Below, piece by piece: positions 7,899 through 14,749 of a stretch of 18,122 nucleotides of DNA. The stretch is from CALCKW01 sp033852095 (GTDB lineage Bacteria > Pseudomonadota > Gammaproteobacteria > CALCKW01), in assembly GCA_033852095.1 (NCBI GenBank), contig JAWSVD010000293.1, positions 1 through 18,122 of the forward strand. The letters are read 5' to 3'. Each line of letters begins with the position of its first letter. Position 1 is the stretch's first letter. The notes below the pieces were generated by a model. It ran no database searches and was not told the origin of the DNA. It was given only the letters and a program-made list of their open reading frames with translations. The position numbers and the translations under genes are program-made.

Positions 7899-8792
7899 AT
7901 GGACAAATACGACATCGTTGACCCCGAGTTTCGCCGCTGCATCGTCGGCAACGCCTCGCTCAAGCAATTGGCGACGGGCTTTGATTGGGTCGAGGGGCCG
8001 GTCTGGTTTGGGGACGCGGATTGCCTGCTGTTCTCGGACATCCCCAACAATAAAATCCACCGCTGGAACAGTGAAACGGGGCTGTCGACCTATAGATCGC
8101 CGTCCAACTTCGCCAATGGCCACTGCCGCGACAACGCCGGTCGCTTGATCTCCTGCGAACACGGCACCCGCCGCGTGACCCGCACCGAATACGACGGCAC
8201 CATCACTGTCATCGCGGACAGCTATCAGGGCAAGCGTTTTAACTCCCCCAATGACGTGGTGGTGAAATCCGACGGCAGCATCTGGTTCAGCGACCCGCAC
8301 TACGGCATCGTGAGTGATTACGAGGGCCACCGCGGCGAAGAAGAGCTGCCCTGCAACGTCTATTGTGTAGACCCAGCAACGGGTGTTATCGAAGCAGTGG
8401 CGACTGATTTTGATTGCCCCAACGGGCTGGCGTTTTCACCGGATGAGTCAGTGTTGTATATCGCCGACACCGGGCGAAAATTTGACGAGGTACGCACCAA
8501 ACATATCCGCGCCTTCTCGGTGACGGCGGATCGCAAGCTGCAGGGCGGCGAGGTGTTTCATGTTATCAGCCCGGGCGCTGCCGATGGCTTTAGGCTCGAT
8601 CGAGCGGGTAATCTGTGGTCTTCCGCTGCGGACGGGGTGCACTGCATCTCACCATCAGGGGATTTGATGGGCAAGATTTTCGTGCCGGAGCTGGTCTCAA
8701 ACATCTGCTTTGGCGGCCGCGCCAAACACCAGCTGTTCATCACCGCGACCACCAGTGTCTACATGATCGGCCTGGGTATCTCTGGCTGCTGA
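7899..8792 (+). CDS. SMP-30/gluconolactonase-family sugar lactonase
   Basis: A 297-residue six-bladed beta-propeller of the SMP-30/LRE family, which hydrolyses aldonolactones to aldonic acids using a divalent metal. Probable metal and active-site residues are Glu32 (VEGPVWFGD), Asn119 (NSPNDVV), Asn175 (PNGLAFSPDE) and Asp229 (ADGFRLDRAGNLW). The ATG at 7899 is chosen because family members begin with a short tail before the D-P-x-F segment seen at residues 8-11. A GTG at 7824 is in frame but would add an unrelated tail; no clear ribosome-binding site marks either start. It probably supplies the open-chain acid to the upstream dehydratase. It lies behind a terminator about 320 bases from that operon, so it is likely expressed separately. 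The exact lactone is not determinable. Confidence 0.88.
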   Translation: MDKYDIVDPEFRRCIVGNASLKQLATGFDWVEGPVWFGDADCLLFSDIPNNKIHRWNSETGLSTYRSPSNFANGHCRDNAGRLISCEHGTRRVTRTEYDGTITVIADSYQGKRFNSPNDVVVKSDGSIWFSDPHYGIVSDYEGHRGEEELPCNVYCVDPATGVIEAVATDFDCPNGLAFSPDESVLYIADTGRKFDEVRTKHIRAFSVTADRKLQGGEVFHVISPGAADGFRLDRAGNLWSSAADGVHCISPSGDLMGKIFVPELVSNICFGGRAKHQLFITATTSVYMIGLGISGC

Positions 8793-8799
8793 TGAGCCC

Positions 8800-8820
8800 T
8801 AGCGGCTGATTAGGCCGCTA
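8800..8820. terminator. Hairpin at convergent gene ends (lactonase / fdhD)
   Basis: TAGCGGC (8800-8806) and GCCGCTA (8814-8820) form a perfect 7-bp stem around TGATTAG. It overlaps the fdhD stop codon and begins eight bases after the lactonase stop. It could serve as a bidirectional terminator, but neither side has a real T-run. An extra copy of GGCCGCTA follows at 8824-8831. Confidence 0.4.
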
Positions 8821-9651
8821 ACTGGCCGCTACTGGCCCGTCGCACAGCAGGTAGTGTGTTCCGCGCATGCGGCTGACAAGGGTCAGGCCGTGCTTTTGCG
8901 CCATCTGGTATCCCATATACGTGACGCTGCTGCGCGACAGCAGCACGCTGATTCCCATGAAGGCGCACTTGATCACCATCTCGGAGGTGAGGCGCCCGGT
9001 GGTGTAAAAGCACTTGCCCTCACCGGGGATGCCTTCCAGCCACATATAACCGGCGATGGCGTCCGCCGCGTTGTGGCGGCCCACGTCCTCCACGTGGATC
9101 AGGATCTCATCCTCCTGGCAGAGGGCGCAGCCGTGCACGCCGCCGCTCAGGCGGTAGACATCGTTGCGGCTATTGACCGCTTTTGCTAGGGCGTATATTT
9201 GCGCTTGGCTGATGCTGCGACTGGCCAGCTGCAGTGATTCAAACTCCGCCAGTGTGGCGGAGAACACCGTGCCCTGGGCGCAGCCACTGGTGACGATGCG
9301 GTGAGCGAGGCGGTCACGCCAGTTGGGCGCCAAGCTGCCGGGGTGGGTGCTGATGTGCACCGCTTCTTGTTGCCAATCCACCAGCACAGAGCGTATGGAC
9401 TGCAAATCGGGTATCAGCCGCTGGTTGTGCACATAACCGAGCGCGAGTTCCTCAGGTCGCGCCCCCATGGTCATCAGTGTGACCACTTCGGTGCCGTCCA
9501 AGAACAGCGTCAGCGGGTATTCGTGTGGCAGCTGAATATTGACAACTTCGCCGCGTTCATTGGTGGCGCGGATGCCTTGGGTGGGCTTGAGCCCTGCGCG
9601 GCTGAGCTGCGGACGGTAGGGCTTGCTGTCGGGTATGGAGCGGTCGTTCAT
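8818..9651 (-). CDS. fdhD: Formate dehydrogenase accessory sulfurtransferase FdhD
   Basis: A 277-residue FdhD-family protein. FdhD carries sulfur from a cysteine desulfurase to the bis-MGD molybdenum cofactor, which is needed to activate formate dehydrogenase. The family signature VEDVGRHNA is at residues 187-195, preceded by GGVHGCALC at 170-178. YTTGRLTSEMV at 216-226 and the C-terminal RMRGTHYLLC segment also fit. The flexible loop that carries CxxC in the E. coli protein reads TSGCAQGT here (122-128), with only one cysteine (Cys124). A CxxC does occur in HGCALC, at a different place. The gene is divergent from the formate dehydrogenase accessory set, separated by about 390 bases. No strong ribosome-binding site is seen before the ATG at 9651. 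Confidence 0.93.
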   Translation of the reverse strand: MNDRSIPDSKPYRPQLSRAGLKPTQGIRATNERGEVVNIQLPHEYPLTLFLDGTEVVTLMTMGARPEELALGYVHNQRLIPDLQSIRSVLVDWQQEAVHISTHPGSLAPNWRDRLAHRIVTSGCAQGTVFSATLAEFESLQLASRSISQAQIYALAKAVNSRNDVYRLSGGVHGCALCQEDEILIHVEDVGRHNAADAIAGYMWLEGIPGEGKCFYTTGRLTSEMVIKCAFMGISVLLSRSSVTYMGYQMAQKHGLTLVSRMRGTHYLLCDGPVAAS

Positions 9652-9849
9652 TGCGCGTGGTGTCTTCCGCGGTTAAGGGGGCTGAGGTTGTTTGTTTCGG
9701 TGATCTAGCAGGCGATCACACAATTAGATGCTCTATTCTCGCAGATATTCTGCCACCGTGTTTTACCGTACCGCCCGTAAAGGTGCAGAGCTTTCACGGA
9801 GTGCGGCAGTCGCTGTAACTGTGGGCTGACAGCGCTATTAAAATTGCTG

Positions 9850-9867
9850 CAATAACATCAGTTATTG
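9850..9867. promoter_or_regulatory. Perfect 18-bp inverted repeat in the fdhD / DUF3305 divergent region
   Basis: CAATAAC and GTTATTG are perfect complements around ATCA, giving CAATAACATCAGTTATTG. The site lies about 200 bases upstream of fdhD and 173 bases upstream of the DUF3305 start, in a noncoding stretch (9652-10040) that shows no other gene. It may be an operator for a dimeric regulator. It does not match the FNR (TTGAT-N4-ATCAA) consensus, nor clearly the ModE one. The half-site GCAATAACA recurs at 13950-13958, in the gap upstream of fdhX. Confidence 0.45.
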
Positions 9868-10040
9868 AACGCCACGCATGCTGCCGTTGCGAAGATCTCC
9901 GGCGGGGGCGATACTGATTTGATCAGAGTTCAAGCAATAGTGATAGCCTTGAAGGCGACACTCACGGCTGCGTGCGGGCAAATATTGCTCTTTGCAGTGC
10001 TGGAATGCGAGCGCCTTTGGGCGACGATGAGGCCAATTTG

Positions 10041-10595
10041 ATGGATCGAGCCGAACACGAACAGACACGGTTTTCCGTGGCTGTTATTTTGGAAAAATAC
10101 CGCATCGAACGGGCGTTCTGGTCCTTGGATGAATGGCGTCTGCACGGTGTGGTGGCCGGGGATGCCGTGGCGGGCGGCGCATTGAGCTGTCAGCAGGTGC
10201 GCAACGAGCCGGGCGCCGAACACTATCTCTGGCGTGGTTTGAAGCTGCAGCTGCACCGCGACAGCTGCGAGAGTTATTGGCTCAATCTGACATCCGACAG
10301 ACCTTGTTTATACCTTATCTGCGAAGACGACAGCGATGACGCGGCAGTGCTGCGGCCGTTGATGATCAGTGCTGACAGCGACGAGGCGAGTGCCTATCTG
10401 GAGGGCGAAGGCCGCGTATTGCAAGGGCCGATTCCACCGGAGCTGTACAAAGCCATGGAGGCTTTTGTCTTGCAGCACTACCAGCCCGAGCCCATGAAAA
10501 AGCGCAAACGCAAGCGCTGGGATACGTTGGATCAGCCACCTGAAGATAAGCTCGGCCTGCGCGGCACGGTGCTGGGGGCGGTGAAACATGACTGA
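10041..10595 (+). CDS. DUF3305 domain protein of formate dehydrogenase loci
   Basis: A 184-residue protein without signal peptide or membrane segment, so probably cytoplasmic. The first part (FSVAVILEKYRIERAFW followed by EWRLHGVVAG) matches the DUF3305 pattern, with a conserved Trp pair and a short beta-rich start. LWRGLKLQLHRDSCESYWLNL at about 64-84 fits the same domain. A basic cluster, KKRKRKRW, lies at 153-160, near the C-terminus. The ATG at 10041 has a TGAGG site eight bases upstream; the in-frame GTG at 9972 and ATG at 10005 lack one. Its last eight bases overlap the DUF3306 gene, so the two are probably translated together. DUF3305 and DUF3306 genes usually occur as a pair beside formate dehydrogenase genes. 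Their biochemical role is not established as far as I know; an assembly or maturation role is inference. Confidence 0.75.
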   Translation: MDRAEHEQTRFSVAVILEKYRIERAFWSLDEWRLHGVVAGDAVAGGALSCQQVRNEPGAEHYLWRGLKLQLHRDSCESYWLNLTSDRPCLYLICEDDSDDAAVLRPLMISADSDEASAYLEGEGRVLQGPIPPELYKAMEAFVLQHYQPEPMKKRKRKRWDTLDQPPEDKLGLRGTVLGAVKHD

Positions 10596-11373
10596 TCAAG
10601 GCGACGACATCGAGGATGTAGCCGTGCAGGGGGAATCCCGGCTGGCGCGCTGGTCTCGCCGCAAGCACGAACAGCAGAGTTCGCCACCGAGCGATACCCA
10701 AGAACTAGAACAACTAGACCAGCATCAAGAGCAGCAAACACCGCTTGTGGAGCAGTCCGACGCGGCCGTCGATGAGATCAAAGGCGAGGACAAGGACAAG
10801 GACAAGGGCGAGCAGCAAGCACCGCTTTTAACTGATGCTGACATGCCATCCGTGGCGAGCCTGGACGCGGCCAGTGATTTCAGCGGCTTTATGTCACCAG
10901 GGGTCAGTGAAGAGCTGCGCAGATTGGCGCTGCGCAAGTTGTTCGCGCTGCCCAATTTTAAAGTGCGCGACGGGCTGGATGACTACGACGACGATTTCAC
11001 TGTGTTTGAACCGCTCGGTGACACGGTGACCAACGATCCCTGGACGCATCGGCAGCAACGGCTGGCCGAAGAGCGCGAGCAAGCGGCCCAGAAAGCGGCT
11101 CAGGAAACTGAGCAGCAGCCTGAGACTGCTGCTGAGGACGTTGAAAACGAGCAGGAAAACGACTCGGAAGACGACGCGGGAATTAAATCAGCCGAAACCG
11201 CCAGCGCGCAGCAAAGCGAGTCCGAGCGAGACGATGTGGAGCAAGATCAGGTCGCCGTACAGCCGCCGGCCGAGCAGGCAGCGCCAACCTCCGCGGAAAT
11301 AGCCCCAACAACCCAAAGCACAGCAGCCACAAGCCAAGAAACCAGCCCAGAGGATGGCTCAATCAATGAATGA
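10588..11373 (+). CDS. DUF3306 domain protein, acidic and low-complexity
   Basis: A 261-residue, very acidic and Gln/Glu/Ala-rich protein. The N-terminal LARWSRRKH (residues 19-27) and the central block RRLALRKLFALPNFKVRDGLDD (about 111-132) with its acidic continuation are the conserved DUF3306 elements. Between and after them the chain is low-complexity and probably disordered, including a DKDKDK run (69-73) and a long E/Q/A-rich tail from about 155. It overlaps the DUF3305 gene by eight bases at its start and the ferredoxin gene at its end, a strongly coupled arrangement. The function is unknown; the pairing with DUF3305 and formate dehydrogenase suggests a chaperone or scaffold, which is inference. 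Confidence 0.75.
   Translation: MTDQGDDIEDVAVQGESRLARWSRRKHEQQSSPPSDTQELEQLDQHQEQQTPLVEQSDAAVDEIKGEDKDKDKGEQQAPLLTDADMPSVASLDAASDFSGFMSPGVSEELRRLALRKLFALPNFKVRDGLDDYDDDFTVFEPLGDTVTNDPWTHRQQRLAEEREQAAQKAAQETEQQPETAAEDVENEQENDSEDDAGIKSAETASAQQSESERDDVEQDQVAVQPPAEQAAPTSAEIAPTTQSTAATSQETSPEDGSINE
10789..10806 (+). repeat. Hexanucleotide tandem repeat (GACAAG)x3 inside the DUF3306 gene
   Basis: Three exact copies of GACAAG encode a Asp-Lys repeat in the disordered part of the protein. Copy-number change by slippage would keep the frame, so it can vary in length without breaking the gene. Confidence 0.8.
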
Positions 11374-12988
11374 TATGCCCGAATTTCATCAAGACAGCGC
11401 AGAGGCCGCGCAGGCCACGACTTTGGTGCCCTACCATTCTAAGGGGCATTGCCTGGTGGTTGCGGAGGCGGAGTTCGGGCTTGCGCTGTGCAAGCGGCTC
11501 AGTGCGCTGCAGTGCACGGTGCTGGTCTTGGGCGCGCAGGCCGATCAGCCTGAGCTGTTGCTGACCGAAGACGGTGAGCGCTTGATCAAGGGCTGCGTGG
11601 CGCACAGCAGCGGCTACCTCGGGGCCTTCGATATCCAGCTCAACAACGGCGACGGCCACGTGTCGGCGACCGCCGTGTCGCAGCTTGGCATTGACCATTT
11701 TGATGTGATCTTCGACGCCAGCGACAAGCCGTTGATCGAGACCTTGACCGCGCCGATGGGGTATTTTGCCCCGCGCGACGAAGAGCAGCTGGAAGACGCG
11801 CTGGCCGAGGCAAATGAAATGGTGGGGGATTTTGATAAACCTGTCTTCACCTTGCTCGACAGCAGTATCTGCGCCCACGGTGCGAGCGGTATCCGCGGCT
11901 GTGACAATTGCCTCAATGCCTGTTCTGCAGGCGCCATTCAATCCCTCGGCAACCGCATTGAGCTTGACCCCATGCTGTGCATGGGCTGCGGCACCTGCAC
12001 CGCTGTCTGTCCCACGGGTGCGCTGCGTTATGCCTACCCCGATGTGGTGAGCTCGCTGCAGCAGTTACGCGATGCCATTGAGCTCAGCGAAGGGGCGCTG
12101 CGCACCGTGGTCTTCTACGAGGCGGAGTCGGGTGAGGCCTTTATGCAGGCGCAGCGCGCCGACATCCCGGACTGTATGTTGCCGGTGGCGGTGGAGGAGG
12201 TCAGCTCGATCGGCATGGACATGTGGCTGTCGCTGTTGGCCTTTGGCGCGGGCAATGTGGTTTTACTGCTGCAGGATGCCGACAGTGCGGACGCGCAGCT
12301 GCTGGCGGAGCAAGTGCAGCACGCGCGGGATATCCTCGCCGGCCTGGGCATTGATGCGCACGCGGTGCAGCTGCTGGGCATCGAACAGGGCGCGCAGATA
12401 TCGCAGATAGAATCACTGCCTGCCTGGGTGCAAGAGCGGGCCAGCTATGCTTTGTTTGATGACAAGCGTCAGCTGATACGGCGTGCCGTAGAGCGCCTGG
12501 CCGCTGCCGCAAAGGGATCGGTGCCGACGTCTGTCGCCTTGCAGCCGGGTGCGCCCTTCGGCGCCATTGGGGTGGACAGCGACAAATGCACTCTTTGTCT
12601 TGCCTGTGTCTCGGCCTGCCCGACGCGGGCGCTGCAGGCGATGGGCGATGAGCCGGGCTTGTTGTTCGTGGAGCAGAGCTGCGTGCAGTGTGGGCTCTGC
12701 CGCAATACCTGCCCCGAGAGTGCACTGACAAGGGAGCCCCGGTATTTGTTTGACAGCGCAGTGGCGCGTGATGCTCGAGAGCTGCACCGCGAAGAGCCTT
12801 ACCGCTGTCTGCGCTGCGCCAAGCCCTTTGCCACCAAAAGCGGCATCGAGAAAATCACTGCAAAGCTGGTTGATCACCCGATGTTCCAAGAGCCCGGTGC
12901 ACTCAATCGGCTGCGCATGTGCGATGACTGCCGAGTCATCGACATGATGGAGGCGGGGGCCTTGAACCCCGATGGCCCGCGTCATTGA
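11366..12988 (+). CDS. Large multi-cluster 4Fe-4S ferredoxin of the formate dehydrogenase locus
   Basis: A protein of 540 residues (544 if the ATG at 11354 is used). Numbered from 11354, it has four cluster-binding sites. Cys173 with C183xxC186xxxC190 forms an unusual C-x9-C-x2-C-x3-C site. Two classic CxxCxxCxxxCP sites are at 412-422 and 443-453, and a third is at 209-219. The C-terminus adds two CxxC pairs (485/488 and 523/526) that could bind zinc or another cluster. The N-terminal 120 residues resemble a Rossmann-like fold with no cysteine motif. The middle (about 280-345) recalls the MvhD-like fold of Hdr/hydrogenase subunits, a tentative reading. No signal peptide is seen, so it is cytoplasmic. 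It probably passes electrons for, or helps mature, the formate dehydrogenase. The start is uncertain: AGAGG abuts the 11354 ATG, which disfavours it, and is 12 bases from the 11366 ATG. Confidence 0.82.
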   Translation: MNDMPEFHQDSAEAAQATTLVPYHSKGHCLVVAEAEFGLALCKRLSALQCTVLVLGAQADQPELLLTEDGERLIKGCVAHSSGYLGAFDIQLNNGDGHVSATAVSQLGIDHFDVIFDASDKPLIETLTAPMGYFAPRDEEQLEDALAEANEMVGDFDKPVFTLLDSSICAHGASGIRGCDNCLNACSAGAIQSLGNRIELDPMLCMGCGTCTAVCPTGALRYAYPDVVSSLQQLRDAIELSEGALRTVVFYEAESGEAFMQAQRADIPDCMLPVAVEEVSSIGMDMWLSLLAFGAGNVVLLLQDADSADAQLLAEQVQHARDILAGLGIDAHAVQLLGIEQGAQISQIESLPAWVQERASYALFDDKRQLIRRAVERLAAAAKGSVPTSVALQPGAPFGAIGVDSDKCTLCLACVSACPTRALQAMGDEPGLLFVEQSCVQCGLCRNTCPESALTREPRYLFDSAVARDARELHREEPYRCLRCAKPFATKSGIEKITAKLVDHPMFQEPGALNRLRMCDDCRVIDMMEAGALNPDGPRH

Positions 12989-13009
12989 ACCCAGAAACAA
13001 GAGGAGCGC

Positions 13010-13630
13010 ATGAGCATGAGTGAAATAGACAGTGGCACAGCTGAACATCAAGATAATCAGGGCTTGCGCGCCGATTGTTATTTGTTTTTGGCGGCATTGC
13101 TCAATCAAGCACCACCACAGGCGCAGCTCGACGCGCTGGCGCAACTGGACACGGACAACGCCCCGCAAGACGATATCGCTGCGGCCTGGTGTTCGTTGTC
13201 GTCACGCGCGAAGCAGGTGACAGAGGCATCGGCGGGGGAGGAGTTTTTTGCCTTGTTCGTGGGGTTGGGCAGAGGGGAGCTGGTGCCCTTTGGCTCTTGG
13301 TATGTGACCGGCTATCTGCAGGAGTACCCCCTGTCGGATCTGCGCGATAGCCTCAATCAATTGGGGTTGACGCGCGAGCAGGGCAGCACCAACACAGAAG
13401 ACCACATCGCGCAGTTACTGGCCGTGATGGCGACCTTGATCGTCAACCCAGACTCATACAGCGACGAGCAACAGCAGGATTTTTTCCTGCAGCACTTAGC
13501 GCCCTGGTCTGAGCGTTTGTTCAGCGATCTGATCAGCGCAAAAACAGCCGATCTGTACAGCGCGGTGGGCGAGTTGGGCCTGGCCTTTATCACCTTCGAA
13601 AAACAATATTTCGGCATGCCTGTTGAGTGA
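13010..13630 (+). CDS. TorD-family molybdoenzyme chaperone
   Basis: A 206-residue, helix-rich cytoplasmic protein of the TorD/DmsD/NarJ family. The family marks are EEFFALFVGLGRGELVPFGSWY (about 77-98) and TEDHIAQLLAVMATLI (129-144), the E-x-x-x-L-F and E-D-H motifs of these chaperones. Such proteins bind the Tat signal peptide of a molybdoenzyme and hold it until the cofactor and Fe-S clusters are inserted. The expected client is FdhA, encoded about 1.1 kb downstream, and perhaps the FdhX miniprotein. A GAGGAG site lies three bases before the ATG at 13010 and nine before the ATG at 13016, so the latter may be the true start. The gene begins 21 bases after the ferredoxin stop. Confidence 0.85.
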   Translation: MSMSEIDSGTAEHQDNQGLRADCYLFLAALLNQAPPQAQLDALAQLDTDNAPQDDIAAAWCSLSSRAKQVTEASAGEEFFALFVGLGRGELVPFGSWYVTGYLQEYPLSDLRDSLNQLGLTREQGSTNTEDHIAQLLAVMATLIVNPDSYSDEQQQDFFLQHLAPWSERLFSDLISAKTADLYSAVGELGLAFITFEKQYFGMPVE

Positions 13631-14525
13631 CTGATCAGCGCCCGGCGAGCCCGCTCTGGGTTTGTCGAAGGCGCCAAATCCGCTGCTATCTCCACAAACC
13701 ACAGCAACAACCGTCTCGGGCATTTTCGCTGCAGCCCGCGGCGTGGCCGTGCGCGTGTACAGCTGGTATTTGACCGGAATGTGCCGCGGAGAATTGATGT
13801 TAAGTTTTGATCGCAGCTCCAGTGTATAAATAACAATATGCCAAGTGATATTAATTGCTATTAGCAATCGCATTAATATTGGTGATGGATTCTCTCTGTC
13901 TTGTCTGTTCGGGTTGAAGGTTTAAAACCAAATCATTATTCCGTCTTACGCAATAACAGGGGCGATATAAGAATATCTTGGCTTTTAACTTCTGCTTGCG
14001 GCCGGGTGCTGCTGTTATTTGCTGCTTATTTGATACAAAGAACGGTATTTTATTTGAATTAATACAAGAAGGATGTAAGCTAAGTACTACCGATCGAGTT
14101 TCAAGATGTTTGGGTGTTGTCAATGATTTGCAAGCGCGGTACTTTGCTCTAATTATCAGATACACTGTACCGCAGACTTAAAACCTGTTTGAGAACAGAA
14201 GAAGTGGGAAAGGCAAAGTCCTAAGACGCTAATTGATTTGTTTTATGCGTGTTTTGATGGTTTTTGTTTTGTCGGCATTCCTGCGCTGTTCTTGAATCGC
14301 TTCAGATCGATTCTCTCCATGATGGTCACCCTGTTTGCCCGTGCTCTGCGGGCGTTTGGCACGCGCATGTGCCGTACTGTCAATTGCCTGGCATTTGTTG
14401 TTGCGAATACCGGGTTCAATTGATGTTGTGACAAGGTGAAAGCCACTGCTCCACCCGCATGGCTGCCGTCGGACCCACGCGGGTTTGATTGGGTTTTTAT
14501 CAGGGCTTGTACAAGGAGATACACC
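13631..14525. other. AT-rich gap of about 900 bases inside the formate dehydrogenase cluster
   Basis: No recognisable gene lies between the TorD chaperone gene and fdhX. Several 60-base blocks between 13801 and 14100 have about 32-42% GC by my hand count, against visibly GC-rich flanks. Short reading frames exist on both strands (for example 13978-14181 and 14238-14423) but show no known motif, convincing ribosome-binding site or codon bias. Small perfect hairpins occur at 13854-13868, 13963-13976 (GATAT-AAGA-ATATC) and 14185-14198 (CTGTT-TGAG-AACAG). A half-site GCAATAACA at 13950-13958 also occurs upstream of the DUF3305 gene. The gap may hold the promoter and control region for fdhX-fdhA-fdhB, an unrecognised RNA, or the remains of inserted DNA. 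Confidence 0.6.
13854..13868. other. Small perfect hairpin in the AT-rich gap
   Basis: ATTGCT (13854-13859) and AGCAAT (13863-13868) pair perfectly around ATT. It may be a regulator binding site or an RNA stem. A related ATTGC-T-GCAAT sits at 9843-9853, directly overlapping the palindrome in the fdhD/DUF3305 region, which hints at a shared element; this could be chance. Confidence 0.3.
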
Positions 14526-14732
14526 GTGCAAATTGAAAAGAAATTGATCCAAGTGCCGCGCAGAAACTTTCTGGGGCGCGTCGCCTTGGCGGGCAGTGGC
14601 GCCGTGCTGGCGCCGCAGTTGGCCCAAGCCGCAGTCGCAGAGGGGCCTTCAATCAGCGCGGAGCCCGCGATCTCTCAGGGATATAACAAAACTCCCCACG
14701 TACAAGCCTACTACAAGCGCGCGCGCTTCTGA
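14526..14732 (+). CDS. fdhX: Formate dehydrogenase region Tat-target miniprotein (FdhX-like)
   Basis: A 68-residue protein starting at GTG 14526, set by a strong AAGGAG site seven bases upstream. It has a twin-arginine motif, PRRNFLGRVAL (residues 11-21), then a hydrophobic stretch (about 18-35) and a probable cleavage near Ala-Gln-Ala at 33-35. The mature part is only about 33 residues and ends in HVQAYYKRARF, a tail typical of the small Tat-target proteins that precede formate dehydrogenase genes. No cofactor motif is visible. Its role is not known to me; it could act in Tat export or assembly of the alpha/beta complex. It lies 17 bases upstream of fdhA and is surely co-transcribed with it. 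Confidence 0.82.
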   Translation: MQIEKKLIQVPRRNFLGRVALAGSGAVLAPQLAQAAVAEGPSISAEPAISQGYNKTPHVQAYYKRARF

Positions 14733-14749
14733 CCTCCTGGAGATAGAGC

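Noticed and set aside
8793..8840. A mobile-element boundary between the sugar-acid and formate blocks
   Set aside because: Only a convergent-gene hairpin and a short GGCCGCTA direct repeat are seen, with no transposase, integrase, tRNA or target duplication.
13639..13676. Segment like dispersed CCTTCGACAA-type REP elements after the TorD chaperone gene
   Set aside because: Only one copy is in the window and the hairpin is weak, so a repeat cannot be supported here.
13357..13873. Minus-strand reading frames over the end of the TorD chaperone gene and the following gap
   Set aside because: They are shadows of the chaperone gene extended into noncoding DNA, with no protein-family features.
13978..14181. 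Short plus-strand reading frame in the AT-rich gap (67 codons from TTG)
   Set aside because: It has no ribosome-binding site, no recognisable motif and no codon pattern like the neighbours.
14185..14198. CTGTTTGAGAACAG as a LexA box
   Set aside because: Spacing between CTGT and ACAG is six bases rather than eight, and no SOS gene is nearby.
14357..14373. TGGCACG...GTGCC resembling a sigma-54 promoter
   Set aside because: The GG and GC pairs are 11 bases apart rather than the required 10. The sequence is better described as a GGCAC/GTGCC inverted repeat.
14238..14423. Short hydrophobic reading frame upstream of fdhX
   Set aside because: It starts at TTG without a ribosome-binding site and shows no family resemblance; probably chance.
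14453..14484. ACCCGC/GCGGGT hairpin with T-rich sequence just before fdhX, as a terminator
   Set aside because: The stem is six bases with a 20-base loop, and the following T tracts are interrupted. A leader structure is possible but not supported.
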